Below, piece by piece: positions 53,545 to 62,121 of a DNA stretch of 64,000 nt. Each line of letters begins with the position of its first letter. The stretch's first letter is position 1. The notes beneath the pieces are model-generated. The model was not told where the DNA came from and did not search any database. It worked only from the letters and a program-made list of their open reading frames with translations. Both the position numbers and the translations under genes were made by a program. The stretch is taken from NCBI RefSeq assembly GCF_003340495.1, contig NZ_QASA01000001.1, positions 248,001 through 312,000 of the forward strand, in the 5' to 3' direction. This DNA is from Adhaeribacter pallidiroseus. GTDB taxonomy: Bacteria; Bacteroidota; Bacteroidia; Cytophagales; Hymenobacteraceae.

Positions 53545-53898
53545 ATGGTTTTACTCCGAAATAGTTTAGCAGCTTGTATTTTTTTAGTTCTTACTTCTTT
53601 CACGCTTTTCCATCATGGTTGGGCCGACTACGACCAAACCAAAGTGCTCGATTATACGGGCACCATCGAAGAATTTACCTATGAAAATCCGCATGCCCTG
53701 GCTAAGGTGAAGCAGGACGACAAAGTATGGACGGTTTATCTGGCACCTCCCAGCCGCATGGAAAGCCGCGGCGTTCCGAAAGCTAAGTTAGCTAAAGGTA
53801 ATTCGGTGCGGGTAGTGGGTTATCCGCATAAAGAAGTAAAAGACGAAATGCGCGCCGAACGCATTTTCGTGGACGGAAATAAATTTGAATTGCGGTAA
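53545..53898 (+). CDS. DUF6152-like secreted protein
   Basis: About 117 residues from the ATG at 53545, which gives a clean signal peptide (LLRNSLAACIFLVLTSFTLFHHGWA); the longer frame from 53473 lacks sense as a signal. The mature domain HHGWADYDQTKVLDYTGTIEEF, then NPHALAKVKQDDKVWTVYLA and GNSVRVVGYPHKEVKDEMRAER, is the DUF6152 pattern (an OB-like small domain). It lies 2 bp before the DUF6644-like gene; the pair is commonly adjacent in other genomes by my recollection. Confidence 0.82.
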   Translation: MVLLRNSLAACIFLVLTSFTLFHHGWADYDQTKVLDYTGTIEEFTYENPHALAKVKQDDKVWTVYLAPPSRMESRGVPKAKLAKGNSVRVVGYPHKEVKDEMRAERIFVDGNKFELR

Positions 53899-53900
53899 AC

Positions 53901-54389
53901 TTGGCGGCTACTTACGCGGAGTGGCTGTTGTGGGTAGAGAAATCTAGCTGGGCCGCCGCTATCCGGCAATCTAATTGGTTATACCAGTGGCTGGAAATCG
54001 GGCATATTGTAGGCATAGCCTTATTGGTAGGAGCGGCTTTTTTGTTTGATTTGCGACTGTTGGGTAATTCCCGGTTTTTACCTGTTTCGGGTTTGGCGCG
54101 CTATTTACTTTCCTGGTCGCGGCGCGGTTTAATTCTTATTGTGCCCACGGGAATTTTGTTATTTATTACTAACGCCGGGGCTTTAGGCCAGGATCCTACC
54201 TTTGGGCTTAAAATGCTTTTACTCGTTCTGGCCGGCCTGAACGCAACTGTTTTTCATACTTTTACTTACCCGAAAGTAAGATATTGGGATGTAAATCAAA
54301 GCACTCCTTTAAAAGCTAAATTAGCCGCTGTTTTTTCTCTTGTCCTCTGGTCGGCCATTATTGCCTGCGGTCGTTTGCTGGCATATTAA
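53901..54389 (+). CDS. DUF6644-like membrane protein
   Basis: 162 residues with four membrane helices (YQWLEIGHIVGIALLVGAAF, GLILIVPTGILLFITNAGAL, LKMLLLVLAGLNATVFHTFT and KLAAVFSLVLWSAIIACGRL), with two His in helices 1 and 3 that could hold a haem or metal. The start is a TTG at 53901, directly following the DUF6152 stop; no ATG is nearby. Probably cotranscribed with DUF6152. Function unknown. Confidence 0.8.
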   Translation: MAATYAEWLLWVEKSSWAAAIRQSNWLYQWLEIGHIVGIALLVGAAFLFDLRLLGNSRFLPVSGLARYLLSWSRRGLILIVPTGILLFITNAGALGQDPTFGLKMLLLVLAGLNATVFHTFTYPKVRYWDVNQSTPLKAKLAAVFSLVLWSAIIACGRLLAY

Positions 54390-54526
54390 AACTCTTTTTT
54401 TAAATTTTTTTAATTTTTTACGCTTAACCGCCCGCTATATCTAAGGGCTGGTGGATACTTTGTGCAGTAGTAAAACAAATTTCACTACCGCCAGTATTAA
54501 CATCATTCTGTTTCAATAACGCCTAT

Positions 54527-55939
54527 ATGATGAACAACACCCGCATTGAGCACGATTTTATCGGGGAAAAAGAAATTCCCGCCGACGTTTATTATGGAGT
54601 ACAAACTTTACGCGCCCTCGAAAATTTTAATATTACCGGCCAACGCATCTCGCAGGAGCCTTTTTTTGTGCAGGCTCTGGCCTACGTGAAAAAAGGAGCC
54701 GCCATGGCCAACCGTGATTTAGGCGTGCTGGACCCTACTATTGCGGATTACATTATTAAAGCCTGCGACCAATTAATTGCCGGTAAATATCTAGAGCAGT
54801 TTCCTTCCGATATGATCCAGGGAGGGGCGGGTACTTCGGTAAACATGAATGCCAACGAAGTAATTGCCAACGTGGCTTTGGAGATGATGGGCCACGCCAA
54901 AGGCGAGTACCAGTATTGCCACCCCAACAACCACGTAAACTTTTCGCAATCTACCAACGACGCTTACCCAACTGCTTTCCGGATTGCCATCCTGAACAAA
55001 CTGACCGCCTATACGCAAGCCTTAACCGCTTTATCGGCGGCGTTTGAAGCCAAAGGAGTAGAATTTAAAAATGTTTTAAAAATGGGCCGTACGCAGTTAC
55101 AAGATGCGGTACCTATGTCCATGGGCGATGAGTTCCGGGGTTTTGCCAATACTCTGGCCGAAGAAGTAGGCCGCCTGGAAGATGCCAAACAATTAATGGC
55201 CGAAATTAACATGGGCGCTACGGCCATTGGTACAGCAGTAAACGCGCCCGAAGGTTACCCCGCCCTAGTAACCAAAATTTTGGCCGATATTACGGGCTTG
55301 CCTCTGTACCTGGCCCCCGATTTAATTGAAGCTACCTCCGATACGGGCGCTTACGTGCAGCTTTCCGGGGTTTTAAAACGCACGGCGGTTAAAATTTCGA
55401 AAATCTGCAACGATTTACGTTTGCTGTCTTCTGGTCCGCGTACCGGGTTCTTCGAGATTAGTTTGCCGCAAATGCAGCCGGGTTCTTCTATTATGCCGGG
55501 CAAAGTAAACCCGGTAATTCCGGAAGTAGTAAACCAAACCGCGTACTACGTTATTGGTGCCGATTTAACCATTACCATGGCTGCTGAGGCGGGGCAATTG
55601 CAGCTTAATGTAATGGAGCCGGTTATTTCTTTCGCGCTATTTACCTCTATCAGTTACATGACCAATGCGTGTTATACCCTTCGCGAAAAATGCGTGTTGG
55701 GCATTGTAGCTAACAGTGCCCGCACTCAGGAAATGGTGATGCACAGCATTGGTATAGTAACTATCCTTAACCCGATTATTGGTTACGAAGCGGCGGCAGC
55801 TACGGCCAAAGAAGCTTTGCAAACCGGCAAATCGGTGTACCAAATAGTGGTTAAAGAAAAACAACTGGTAACTCAGGAAAAATGGGACGAATTGTATTCT
55901 TTCGAAAACCTGATAAAGCCAAAATTTGTGCAGAGTTAA
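54527..55939 (+). CDS. aspA: Aspartate ammonia-lyase
   Basis: 470 residues, typical. Fumarase/aspartase superfamily: TRIEHDFIGEKEIPADVYYGVQTLRA at the N-terminus, GGAGTSVNMNANEVIAN, HPNNHVNFSQSTNDAYPTA, GRTQLQDAVPMSMGDEF, and the signature loop GSSIMPGKVNPVIPEV that contains the catalytic Ser. The SS-loop and T-N-D-x-Y-P-T segments favour aspartase over class II fumarase, as does the full-length similarity at the termini. It converts aspartate to fumarate and ammonia. Either of two adjacent ATGs (54527 or 54530) could be used. Confidence 0.94.
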   Translation: MMNNTRIEHDFIGEKEIPADVYYGVQTLRALENFNITGQRISQEPFFVQALAYVKKGAAMANRDLGVLDPTIADYIIKACDQLIAGKYLEQFPSDMIQGGAGTSVNMNANEVIANVALEMMGHAKGEYQYCHPNNHVNFSQSTNDAYPTAFRIAILNKLTAYTQALTALSAAFEAKGVEFKNVLKMGRTQLQDAVPMSMGDEFRGFANTLAEEVGRLEDAKQLMAEINMGATAIGTAVNAPEGYPALVTKILADITGLPLYLAPDLIEATSDTGAYVQLSGVLKRTAVKISKICNDLRLLSSGPRTGFFEISLPQMQPGSSIMPGKVNPVIPEVVNQTAYYVIGADLTITMAAEAGQLQLNVMEPVISFALFTSISYMTNACYTLREKCVLGIVANSARTQEMVMHSIGIVTILNPIIGYEAAAATAKEALQTGKSVYQIVVKEKQLVTQEKWDELYSFENLIKPKFVQS

Positions 55940-56278
55940 ATCTTGCTATCTAAAGTGCCTCCCTAAGTAAACCTGCCTGATCCGGAAAGGCAGGTTTTTG
56001 CTTTCTTAAAAATAACATTCGTCAGCTAACTTCCTGCATTAGTTAAAATTTTAAAAAACAGCCATAAACCGCTTATAGTCGTAACCGTAGTAGTAAGTAA
56101 AAGCTACTTTAAATAACGATCCTTTAAAAGGCATTTGTTATTTCACATTAGGGTAGGCTTATAGCTACTTTAGAAAAAATATTTTAAAAATACAGGAGGT
56201 TGGTATATCTAACCTGAAGCTCTATATATAATTTCTGTAATTTTATGTAAATTTAGTGGTTCTTAAAAAAATAAGATT
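55940..56278. other. Intergenic region after aspA
   Basis: About 340 bp holding the aspA terminator and then AT-rich leader DNA of the next gene; no other element recognised. Confidence 0.5.
55969..56003 (+). terminator. Intrinsic terminator of aspA
   Basis: Stem AAACCTGCCT (55969-55978) with AGGCAGGTTT (55988-55997), loop GATCCGGAA, then TT and a T-rich stretch. Confidence 0.85.
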
Positions 56279-56812
56279 ATGCTTAAGTTATCTACTTTTT
56301 TGTTTCTGTTGGTGTTAGTTATGGGTGTTTCGTGTAAGGAAATAGATAAGTTGCTTACATTTGAAATGGAAAATAGCCAAATTATTACATTAGATTCTGG
56401 TTTTCCGTTAAATAGCAGTGTGGTGTCGCTTCCCATGGACATCACCACAAACTCGGAAGATGAGTTTAAAAATAATAATACCCAGGCCGAGTTTGTAAAA
56501 GATATTACCTTAAAAGATTTTAAGCTGACTATAACCGATCCCCCCTCCCAGGATTTTAGTTTTTTAAAAAACGCTAAAGTGTATATCGCTTTGCCCGACA
56601 ATACCGAAGAAGTACTCTTGGCCTACCGGGACGATATTCCCGATACGATTGGCAATACCATGGAACTGACCTCTACAAACGTGGAATTGGATAAATACGT
56701 GAAAGCGCCTTCTTTCAAGATTCGTACGGAAACTACCTTTGATAAATCAGTTACCAGTGCTATTACCTTGCGGGCCGACATGAAATTTAACGTAACCGCC
56801 GATCCGTTGTAG
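56279..56812 (+). CDS. Hypothetical lipoprotein
   Basis: 177 residues. Lipoprotein signal with lipobox MGVSC (Cys about residue 19). The rest is beta-rich with alternating polar and hydrophobic residues (FVKDITLKDFKLTITDPPSQ, VYIALPDNTEEVLLAYRDDI), without a recognised domain or catalytic pattern. It is monocistronic with its own terminator. Not recognised further. Confidence 0.75.
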   Translation: MLKLSTFLFLLVLVMGVSCKEIDKLLTFEMENSQIITLDSGFPLNSSVVSLPMDITTNSEDEFKNNNTQAEFVKDITLKDFKLTITDPPSQDFSFLKNAKVYIALPDNTEEVLLAYRDDIPDTIGNTMELTSTNVELDKYVKAPSFKIRTETTFDKSVTSAITLRADMKFNVTADPL

Positions 56813-56842
56813 TAAAACATTAAGCAGGTAAAAGCTGTTTTT

Positions 56843-56876
56843 AAACTCCCGCTCGTACAAGCGGGAGTTTTTTATA
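56843..56876 (+). terminator. Intrinsic terminator of the 56279 lipoprotein gene
   Basis: Perfect 11-bp stem AAACTCCCGCT (56843-56853) with AGCGGGAGTTT (56860-56870), loop CGTACA, then TTT. Confidence 0.88.
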
Positions 56877-56947
56877 TAATTTTCTACAAAACACATTTTC
56901 AACATAAGGCAATCTGGATTTACAAATTTTAAAAAAAAGTTTATCCG

Positions 56948-56955
56948 TATATTTG
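56948..56955 (+). promoter_or_regulatory. Candidate -7 promoter element TATATTTG for the GroES-like gene
   Basis: Matches TAnnTTTG, 23 bp before the start codon. Confidence 0.5.
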
Positions 56956-56978
56956 CCAGCCAAAATAGATAGTATATT

Positions 56979-57365
56979 ATGCAGATATCCGAAACAAATA
57001 AGTTGCAGAAGATTATAATTGTGGGTGACCGGGTATTAATAAAGCCGAAATCTGCCAAAGATCAGACCAAAAGTGGTTTGTTTTTGCCGCCGGGCGTGCA
57101 GGAAAAAGAAAAAGTACAGGAAGGTTACGTAATGAAAGTAGGGCCGGGTTATCCTATTCCGGCCGATTATACTTTTGAGGAAGAAACATGGAACCAAAAC
57201 GAACCCGAAGAAGATGTTCGCTACATTCCTTTGCAAGCCAAAGAAGGCGATTTAGCCATTTACCTGCAACGCGATGCTATTGAAATTAACTACCAGCAGG
57301 AACGCTACTTTATTGTGCCGCAAGCCGCTGTATTAATGCTAATCCGGGAAGAAGATCTAGATTAA
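56979..57365 (+). CDS. GroES family co-chaperone-like protein
   Basis: 128 residues, longer than standard GroES (about 95). IIIVGDRVLIKPKSAKDQTKSGLFLPPG matches the GroES beta-barrel start and mobile loop (K-T-x-S-G-L-F-L-P), and EGYVMKVGPG the following strand. About 30 extra residues (ADYTFEEETWNQNEPEEDVRYIPLQ) are inserted where the roof loop is expected. This divergent form is common in Bacteroidota beside a canonical groES-groEL pair located elsewhere. No groEL is adjacent. Whether it caps GroEL is unproven. Confidence 0.85.
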   Translation: MQISETNKLQKIIIVGDRVLIKPKSAKDQTKSGLFLPPGVQEKEKVQEGYVMKVGPGYPIPADYTFEEETWNQNEPEEDVRYIPLQAKEGDLAIYLQRDAIEINYQQERYFIVPQAAVLMLIREEDLD

Positions 57366-57388
57366 AGTTAAATATGTTAACCAGTAAG

Positions 57389-57416
57389 AAAGCAGCCTTG
57401 AGGCTGCTTTTTTTAT
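57389..57416 (+). terminator. Intrinsic terminator of the GroES-like gene
   Basis: Stem AAAGCAGCC with GGCTGCTTT (57389-57410), small loop around TTGA, followed by TTTT. Confidence 0.88.
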
Positions 57417-57432
57417 AAAGAAAATTTAAAAA

Positions 57433-59310
57433 TTAGTCTGTAAACCGCTTATTTAGCCAGCGCGCCAGCACAATTAAGGCCCATAACTCGGTGCTGTAAT
57501 CATGGCGGCCTTGGCGCAAAGCCTGAATTAGGATTTGGGTTTCCGGAAATTTTAAAAATTTAAAAATAAGGTGCTGCGGATTCTGTAAGTCGGCGAATAA
57601 CCATTGGTTGGCCGTTTCTTTTAACCATTGTCCCAAAGGCATTCCAAAGCCTTCTTTGGCCCGATGGGTGAGCTGCTGACCGTGGTGTTGTTCCAGAATC
57701 CGTTTTAAAATCCATTTAGATCCATTCTTAAATAAAACTTCGGCCGGTAAACTCTGGGTAAATTGGTGTAAATGGTTATCCAGGTACGGCGTCCGGACTT
57801 CCAGCGAATGCGCCATACTGGTTTTATCGGTCATGGCCAGAATATCGGCAATTAAATATTGATGTAAATCCCGGTCTAAACCCCACCGTAATAACTCTGT
57901 TGACATATTAGACTGTTCTGCCGGAGTTTGTAAAACCTGAAACTGCGGTTGCAGTAACTGTTGCAGGTGCCGGTCCATGGAGGTAAAATTTAAAAAAGTT
58001 TGTTCCGGATGTTGCGGTTTAATTTTGTACGCTAATTTTCTTAATAGTAAAAATTGTTTCCGTAAAGGGTGTTTAATTCCCGTGGCCAATAGAGGAGCGC
58101 TGGCTTGTAACAAAGGCAAAGCCATCCGCGCCAAGGAGCGATGCTGCAAAAAATGGTAGAAAGCCCGGTGCCGGTTATAACCACCATAAAGCTCGTCAGC
58201 GCCGGCTCCCGAGAGCGCCACTTTGATTTTTCCCTTTACTTGTTCCGAGAGGTAATACGTCAGCAAAGCCGCTCCGTCGGCAATGGGTTGATCCAGGGTA
58301 GCTACCAATTCATCCAGATAATGCAGAATGGAAGCGTTAATTTCAAAAGACAAATGTTCGGCGCCGAATTGCTGAGCGGCCACCCGGGAAAACCAATAAT
58401 CTTCGGAGCCAAAAGTACTTTCCGAGGCCTTGTTACTTACCGTAAAAGCCGGAAAATGCGCGTAGCCTAATTGTTGCGCTAAGGCTAAAATTAAGGTAGA
58501 ATCAATGCCCCCGCTTAAAAAAAGTCCCACGGGTACATCGGCTTGTAAGTGCCGTTCTACCGATTGCAACAACAAACTTTCCGTTTTTTGAATAATTTCG
58601 GCCTCGCTGTAAATAATTAAATTAGGCGCAGGCGGAGTTAGGTAAGAAGCCAAATGTAAAGTATGATTGGCATACGTTAGAACTTGGCCTTCTTCTAACT
58701 CCATGATATCTCGGTAAAAAGTTTCCGGTTTTAGCGCATGGCGGTAGCGCAAATAGGCGAGAAGCTGCGATTCATTCAGTTCTTTTTTAACTAAACCCGA
58801 AGCCAGTAAGCTGTTTATCTCCGACGAAAGAAGCAAGTAATCGGGGGTATGCACATAATACAACCGCTTTATACCAAATCGGTCGCGGGCAGCCAGCAGC
58901 TGTTGCGTTTGCGTATCGTAAAAAACAAAGGCAAACATGCCGTTTAACTTTTCTATGCCGGCTTGTCCGTAAGTTATTAAAACAGCCAGCAACACCTCGG
59001 TATCAGAATTCGTCCGGAAAGCGTAGCCTTGGGTTTGCAGCTCTTGCCGCAGGGCCAGGTAATTATAAATTTCGCCGTTGTATAAAAGCAGGAAACGTTC
59101 GTCCGCGGAGAAAAAAGGTTGGTTTGCTGCCGGCGAAAGATCAATTATTTTTAAACGGTTATGCCCGAAGTAAATCTGGCCATTCTGGTAAGTATCGGTA
59201 AAATAAACAGTGGCATCCGGTCCCCGATGCTTATTTGCTTCTGTTAGCGCAATTATGGCCGAATCCGGCGCCTTACCTTTTTTACTAATAATCAGATTAA
59301 TGCCGCACAA
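57433..59310 (-). CDS. asnB: Asparagine synthase (glutamine-hydrolysing)
   Basis: 625 residues. The N-terminal glutaminase domain starts with the catalytic Cys2 (MCGINLIISKKG), then HRGPDA, FGHNRLKIIDLSPAANQP, YNGEIYNYLALR and NSDTEVLLA. The synthetase domain has the ATP pyrophosphatase motif LFLSGGIDSTLILALA, and ALSGAGADELYGGYNRHR. The start codon is TTG at 59310; the requirement for Cys at position 2 after Met removal fixes it. Transfers amide nitrogen from glutamine to aspartate or, in related proteins, to a cell-surface substrate. The length and C-terminus fit the AsnB group used in exopolysaccharide or antibiotic clusters too, so the target is not certain. Confidence 0.92.
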   Translation of the reverse strand: MCGINLIISKKGKAPDSAIIALTEANKHRGPDATVYFTDTYQNGQIYFGHNRLKIIDLSPAANQPFFSADERFLLLYNGEIYNYLALRQELQTQGYAFRTNSDTEVLLAVLITYGQAGIEKLNGMFAFVFYDTQTQQLLAARDRFGIKRLYYVHTPDYLLLSSEINSLLASGLVKKELNESQLLAYLRYRHALKPETFYRDIMELEEGQVLTYANHTLHLASYLTPPAPNLIIYSEAEIIQKTESLLLQSVERHLQADVPVGLFLSGGIDSTLILALAQQLGYAHFPAFTVSNKASESTFGSEDYWFSRVAAQQFGAEHLSFEINASILHYLDELVATLDQPIADGAALLTYYLSEQVKGKIKVALSGAGADELYGGYNRHRAFYHFLQHRSLARMALPLLQASAPLLATGIKHPLRKQFLLLRKLAYKIKPQHPEQTFLNFTSMDRHLQQLLQPQFQVLQTPAEQSNMSTELLRWGLDRDLHQYLIADILAMTDKTSMAHSLEVRTPYLDNHLHQFTQSLPAEVLFKNGSKWILKRILEQHHGQQLTHRAKEGFGMPLGQWLKETANQWLFADLQNPQHLIFKFLKFPETQILIQALRQGRHDYSTELWALIVLARWLNKRFTD

Positions 59311-59467
59311 ACTCTTCAGGCTTAAAATATATAAACGTAATATCCGGAAACAGATACCCCGTTCATACGAGATAAAAACAATTTATAAGGCATATTTATT
59401 TTACCCGGTACCATGCTGGCTGCAAAATTAAGGAAATAACCTGTTTAAAATACCCGGATTTAAATTT

Positions 59468-60145
59468 TTAACCTAAACGGTTTTCCGGGTCATCCAGCAT
59501 ATTAGGCCAGTGTGTCTGGTAAAATTTACAGAAGTGGGTAAGGGGGCAAACAGCGCATTTGGGCTTACGCGCGACGCAAATATACCGGCCGTGTAAAATG
59601 AGCCAGTGGTGGGCTTTCGGTACTACCTCTTTGGGGATATAAGCCATGAGTTGCTTTTCAACCTCCAAAGGCGTATGCGCGTTTTGCGTTACCAAACCTA
59701 AGCGCTTCGATACCCGGAAAACATGCGTATCTACGGCCATAGCGGGTTGGTTGTAAACAACCGAAGCAATTACGTTGGCGGTTTTACGACCCACGCCGGG
59801 TAATTTTTGCAATTCTTCTACACTGCTGGGTACTTCGGCGTTAAACTGCTCCACTAGCATTTTGCCCAAACCAGCCAGATGTTTGGCTTTATTATTTGGG
59901 TACGAAATACTTTTAATAAACGGATAAATCTCTTCGGGTGTAGCAGCAGCCAGGTGTTGCGGGGTAGGAAACTGCTCGTACAAGGCTGGGGTTACCAGGT
60001 TTACGCGTTTATCGGTACATTGGGCACTCAGTACTACCGCCAGAATGAGTTCGTAAGCGTTACCGTAGGCAAGTTCGGTTTCGGGCTCCGGAAAATTATG
60101 AGTGAAATATTCTATTAAGTGTTGGTACCGTTCTTTTTTGCGCAT
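59468..60145 (-). CDS. nth: Endonuclease III (DNA base-excision repair glycosylase/AP lyase)
   Basis: 225 residues, typical. Helix-hairpin-helix LPGVGRKTANVI containing the Schiff-base Lys, the catalytic Asp in AVDTHVFRVSKRLG, and the 4Fe-4S cluster C-x6-C-x2-C-x5-C in CVARKPKCAVCPLTHFC. Removes oxidised pyrimidines and cleaves at AP sites. It lies just beyond the terminator of the sigma-factor operon. Confidence 0.96.
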   Translation of the reverse strand: MRKKERYQHLIEYFTHNFPEPETELAYGNAYELILAVVLSAQCTDKRVNLVTPALYEQFPTPQHLAAATPEEIYPFIKSISYPNNKAKHLAGLGKMLVEQFNAEVPSSVEELQKLPGVGRKTANVIASVVYNQPAMAVDTHVFRVSKRLGLVTQNAHTPLEVEKQLMAYIPKEVVPKAHHWLILHGRYICVARKPKCAVCPLTHFCKFYQTHWPNMLDDPENRLG

Positions 60146-60180
60146 AAAAAAAGTTTGCAGCTTTTTACTGCTGCAAACTT
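60146..60180 (-). terminator. Intrinsic terminator of the sigma-factor operon, overlapping the last codons of the 60165 gene
   Basis: Perfect 11-bp stem AAGTTTGCAGC (60151-60161) with GCTGCAAACTT (60170-60180), and A5 before it, giving a T-run on the minus strand. The last codons and stop of the 60165 gene lie inside the hairpin. Confidence 0.85.
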
Positions 60181-60395
60181 AAGTTTTTTGAATAAGTTAA
60201 AATAGAATTGATCGTTTTTTCACTCGGTACTTTCAGTTCAACGTTTAACTTTTCCTGCAAAATTAATAACTCCGCACAATGCTCAGCCAATTCGTGATTC
60301 TGGGCAAGGGTTTGTTCAAATAATTGTTTCTCACCCAAAGCCAATTCATCATAAATGTATTGGATGAGATCATTGTGAGTAGTGGTTTTTATCAT
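60165..60395 (-). CDS. Small protein overlapping the ECF sigma gene, possible anti-sigma-like partner
   Basis: 76 residues with no membrane helix. The segment LIQYIYDELALGEKQLFEQTLAQNHELAEHCAELLIL resembles the N-terminal helical part of zinc-less anti-sigma domains (the E-L-x(5-7)-F-E-x-x-L-x-x-N/D-x-x-L pattern), but a transmembrane region is absent. It overlaps the sigma-factor gene by 26 bp, so translational coupling is likely. Interaction with the sigma factor is inference from position and helix pattern. Confidence 0.65.
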   Translation of the reverse strand: MIKTTTHNDLIQYIYDELALGEKQLFEQTLAQNHELAEHCAELLILQEKLNVELKVPSEKTINSILTYSKNLSLQQ

Positions 60396-60969
60396 AATCT
60401 ATGTTCTGGTTAGTCATCTTCTTCCGAAGATTGATCAACGCATAACGCATACGGCCTAAAGCCGTATTGATGCTAACCCCCGTAGTTTCGGCAATTTCCT
60501 GAAAGCTCATATCCGCGTAATGGCGCATAATTAAAACTTCTTTTTGCGCTTCAGGCAACTGCTGGATCAATTCGCGAAGCCGCTTGTGCGTGTCTTCTTT
60601 GATCTGCAGGGATTCAATTGATTCTTCGGCGAAGGCTAGCGTGTTAAAAACATTGCTGCCATCTTCCATTTCAATAGTGGGGTTGCGTTTTTCTTTCCGG
60701 AAAAAGTCGATTGCCAAGTTATGGGCAATGCGGCAAATCCACGAAGAAAATTTACCCTCCTCGTTATACCGACCACTTTTCATGGTATGGATAGCTTTAA
60801 TAAAAGTATCCTGCAACAAGTCTTCGGCGGTGTAAGTATCTTTCACGATTAATAAAATCGTGGTAAAAACTTTGTTCTTGTGTCTTTTTACTAAAAGTTC
60901 GAAAGCGTTTTCATTACCTGCAATATATAACGACACCAGTTCGGAGTCGCTAAGTTGGATTGTGTTCAT
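60370..60969 (-). CDS. ECF-type RNA polymerase sigma factor
   Basis: 199 residues. Region 2 is visible as ENAFELLVKRHKNKVFTTILLIV with YTAEDLLQDTFIKAI and WICRIAHNLAIDFFRKEKR; region 4 as LPEAQKEVLIMRHYADMSFQEIAETTGVSINTALGRMRYALINLRK (helix-turn-helix). It directs RNA polymerase to a specific promoter set, probably under stress or envelope signals. Its partner overlaps its 3' end. No characteristic autoregulated promoter can be defined from one copy. Confidence 0.93.
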   Translation of the reverse strand: MNTIQLSDSELVSLYIAGNENAFELLVKRHKNKVFTTILLIVKDTYTAEDLLQDTFIKAIHTMKSGRYNEEGKFSSWICRIAHNLAIDFFRKEKRNPTIEMEDGSNVFNTLAFAEESIESLQIKEDTHKRLRELIQQLPEAQKEVLIMRHYADMSFQEIAETTGVSINTALGRMRYALINLRKKMTNQNIDYDKNHYSQ

Positions 60970-61569
60970 ATTAAAGCTACATAAATTTAACGTAGAGCTT
61001 TATACCATATTGTGCAGATTAAAAACTTTTAAGGATATATAAAGGAGGAGTTTATGTAAATATATAGAAGTATTTTTGGATTTGCAAAATATCAAACGGC
61101 CAAGATTACTTATTTTTGAAATTTTTTTTAAAAAGACATGCAAAAATCGTCCCATATTAAAAATATTCAGTAAATACGCATGGTTTTCTGCTTAAATTTC
61201 AGGATAATAGGTATTTGTTGTTTGGCTATGTACGGATTTAAATTGCCGCTTAGATTGCTGAAAAACAATTATTTTAATTTTTATTCTTGAAATCAGAGAG
61301 GTCGTGAAAGAAATTTTTAAAAAATAGGATGTTGCAGTAAGTGTAAACGACCAAGAACCAGACAATTTTAAATTTTTACTTTTTTTCTGCGTTGAAACGT
61401 AACAATTTATTTTTTGTGATTCCCGAAGAAGGTAGGTGCGCTAATTGTAGGCAAAAAAGGGAGAAATAAGGGGAAATACGAACAGCTAGCCGTATACATT
61501 AACTATTTACTGAGCTGGTTTTAATTGTTGCAACTATTCTGGCATACAGTTATTTCTTGCCAAATGGCT
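60970..61569. other. Long gene-free intergenic region upstream of the sigma operon
   Basis: About 600 bp, AT-rich and with stop codons in all frames; it is probably the regulatory region of the sigma operon plus the tail of the ArsR gene. No RNA gene, repeat or terminator was recognised; the length leaves room for a small RNA that I cannot identify. Confidence 0.45.
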
Positions 61570-61890
61570 TTACTGCTCATTTTCTAATTCACTTAAAAAT
61601 TGCAGAAAAAGCGCGCGTACTTTTTGAATCTGATCTACGTTGAGATAATAACACACGCAAGCGCCATTTACTTCGCCGGTAATCAGGCCCGCCGATTTTA
61701 ATTCTTTTAAATGCTGCGAAACCGTAGATTGTGATAAGGGTAATTCTTCTACAATATCTCCGCAAATGCAAATCTGCTTTTTGCTCAGCATGTTTAAAAT
61801 AGCTACCCGGGCTGGATGCGCCAGGGCTTTCGCATAAGTGGCTAAGGTGATCTCACTTTCGCGGAAAGCCGCTATTTTAGGTGTAGCCAT
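61570..61890 (-). CDS. ArsR/SmtB family winged-helix transcriptional regulator
   Basis: 106 residues. The winged helix is [20 protein letters not shown], then [34 protein letters not shown] (recognition helix [13 protein letters not shown]) and a wing [12 protein letters not shown]. Cys residues in QICICGD correspond to the ELCVCDL position of arsenic/cadmium-type sensors, and CVC in the wing may add ligands, so thiophilic metal or thiol sensing is possible. No metal transport gene is adjacent. It is divergent from murF-alr. Confidence 0.9.
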   Translation of the reverse strand: MATPKIAAFRESEITLATYAKALAHPARVAILNMLSKKQICICGDIVEELPLSQSTVSQHLKELKSAGLITGEVNGACVCYYLNVDQIQKVRALFLQFLSELENEQ

Positions 61891-62093
61891 GATTTTAAAT
61901 TACGGTTTGCTAAGGATGTGTAAAAATAGCTGACTCGCTGCTAAAATTAATACGGATGATGGTTAATCAGGTAAGTGGGTTTAATAGACTTCATGCAAAT
62001 ATTTTTTAAAATATAAACCCTTAAAGATACAGAACTTCTCCGGGGCAAAGAACAAATAATCTTTACTCCTGAATAGATACAGGTAAGGCTTAT

Positions 62094-62101
62094 TACCTTT
62101 G
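62094..62101 (+). promoter_or_regulatory. Candidate -7 promoter element TACCTTTG for murF-alr
   Basis: Matches TAnnTTTG, 20 bp before the start codon at 62122. Confidence 0.5.
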
Positions 62102-62121
62102 CAGCCACTTACTATTGTTTT

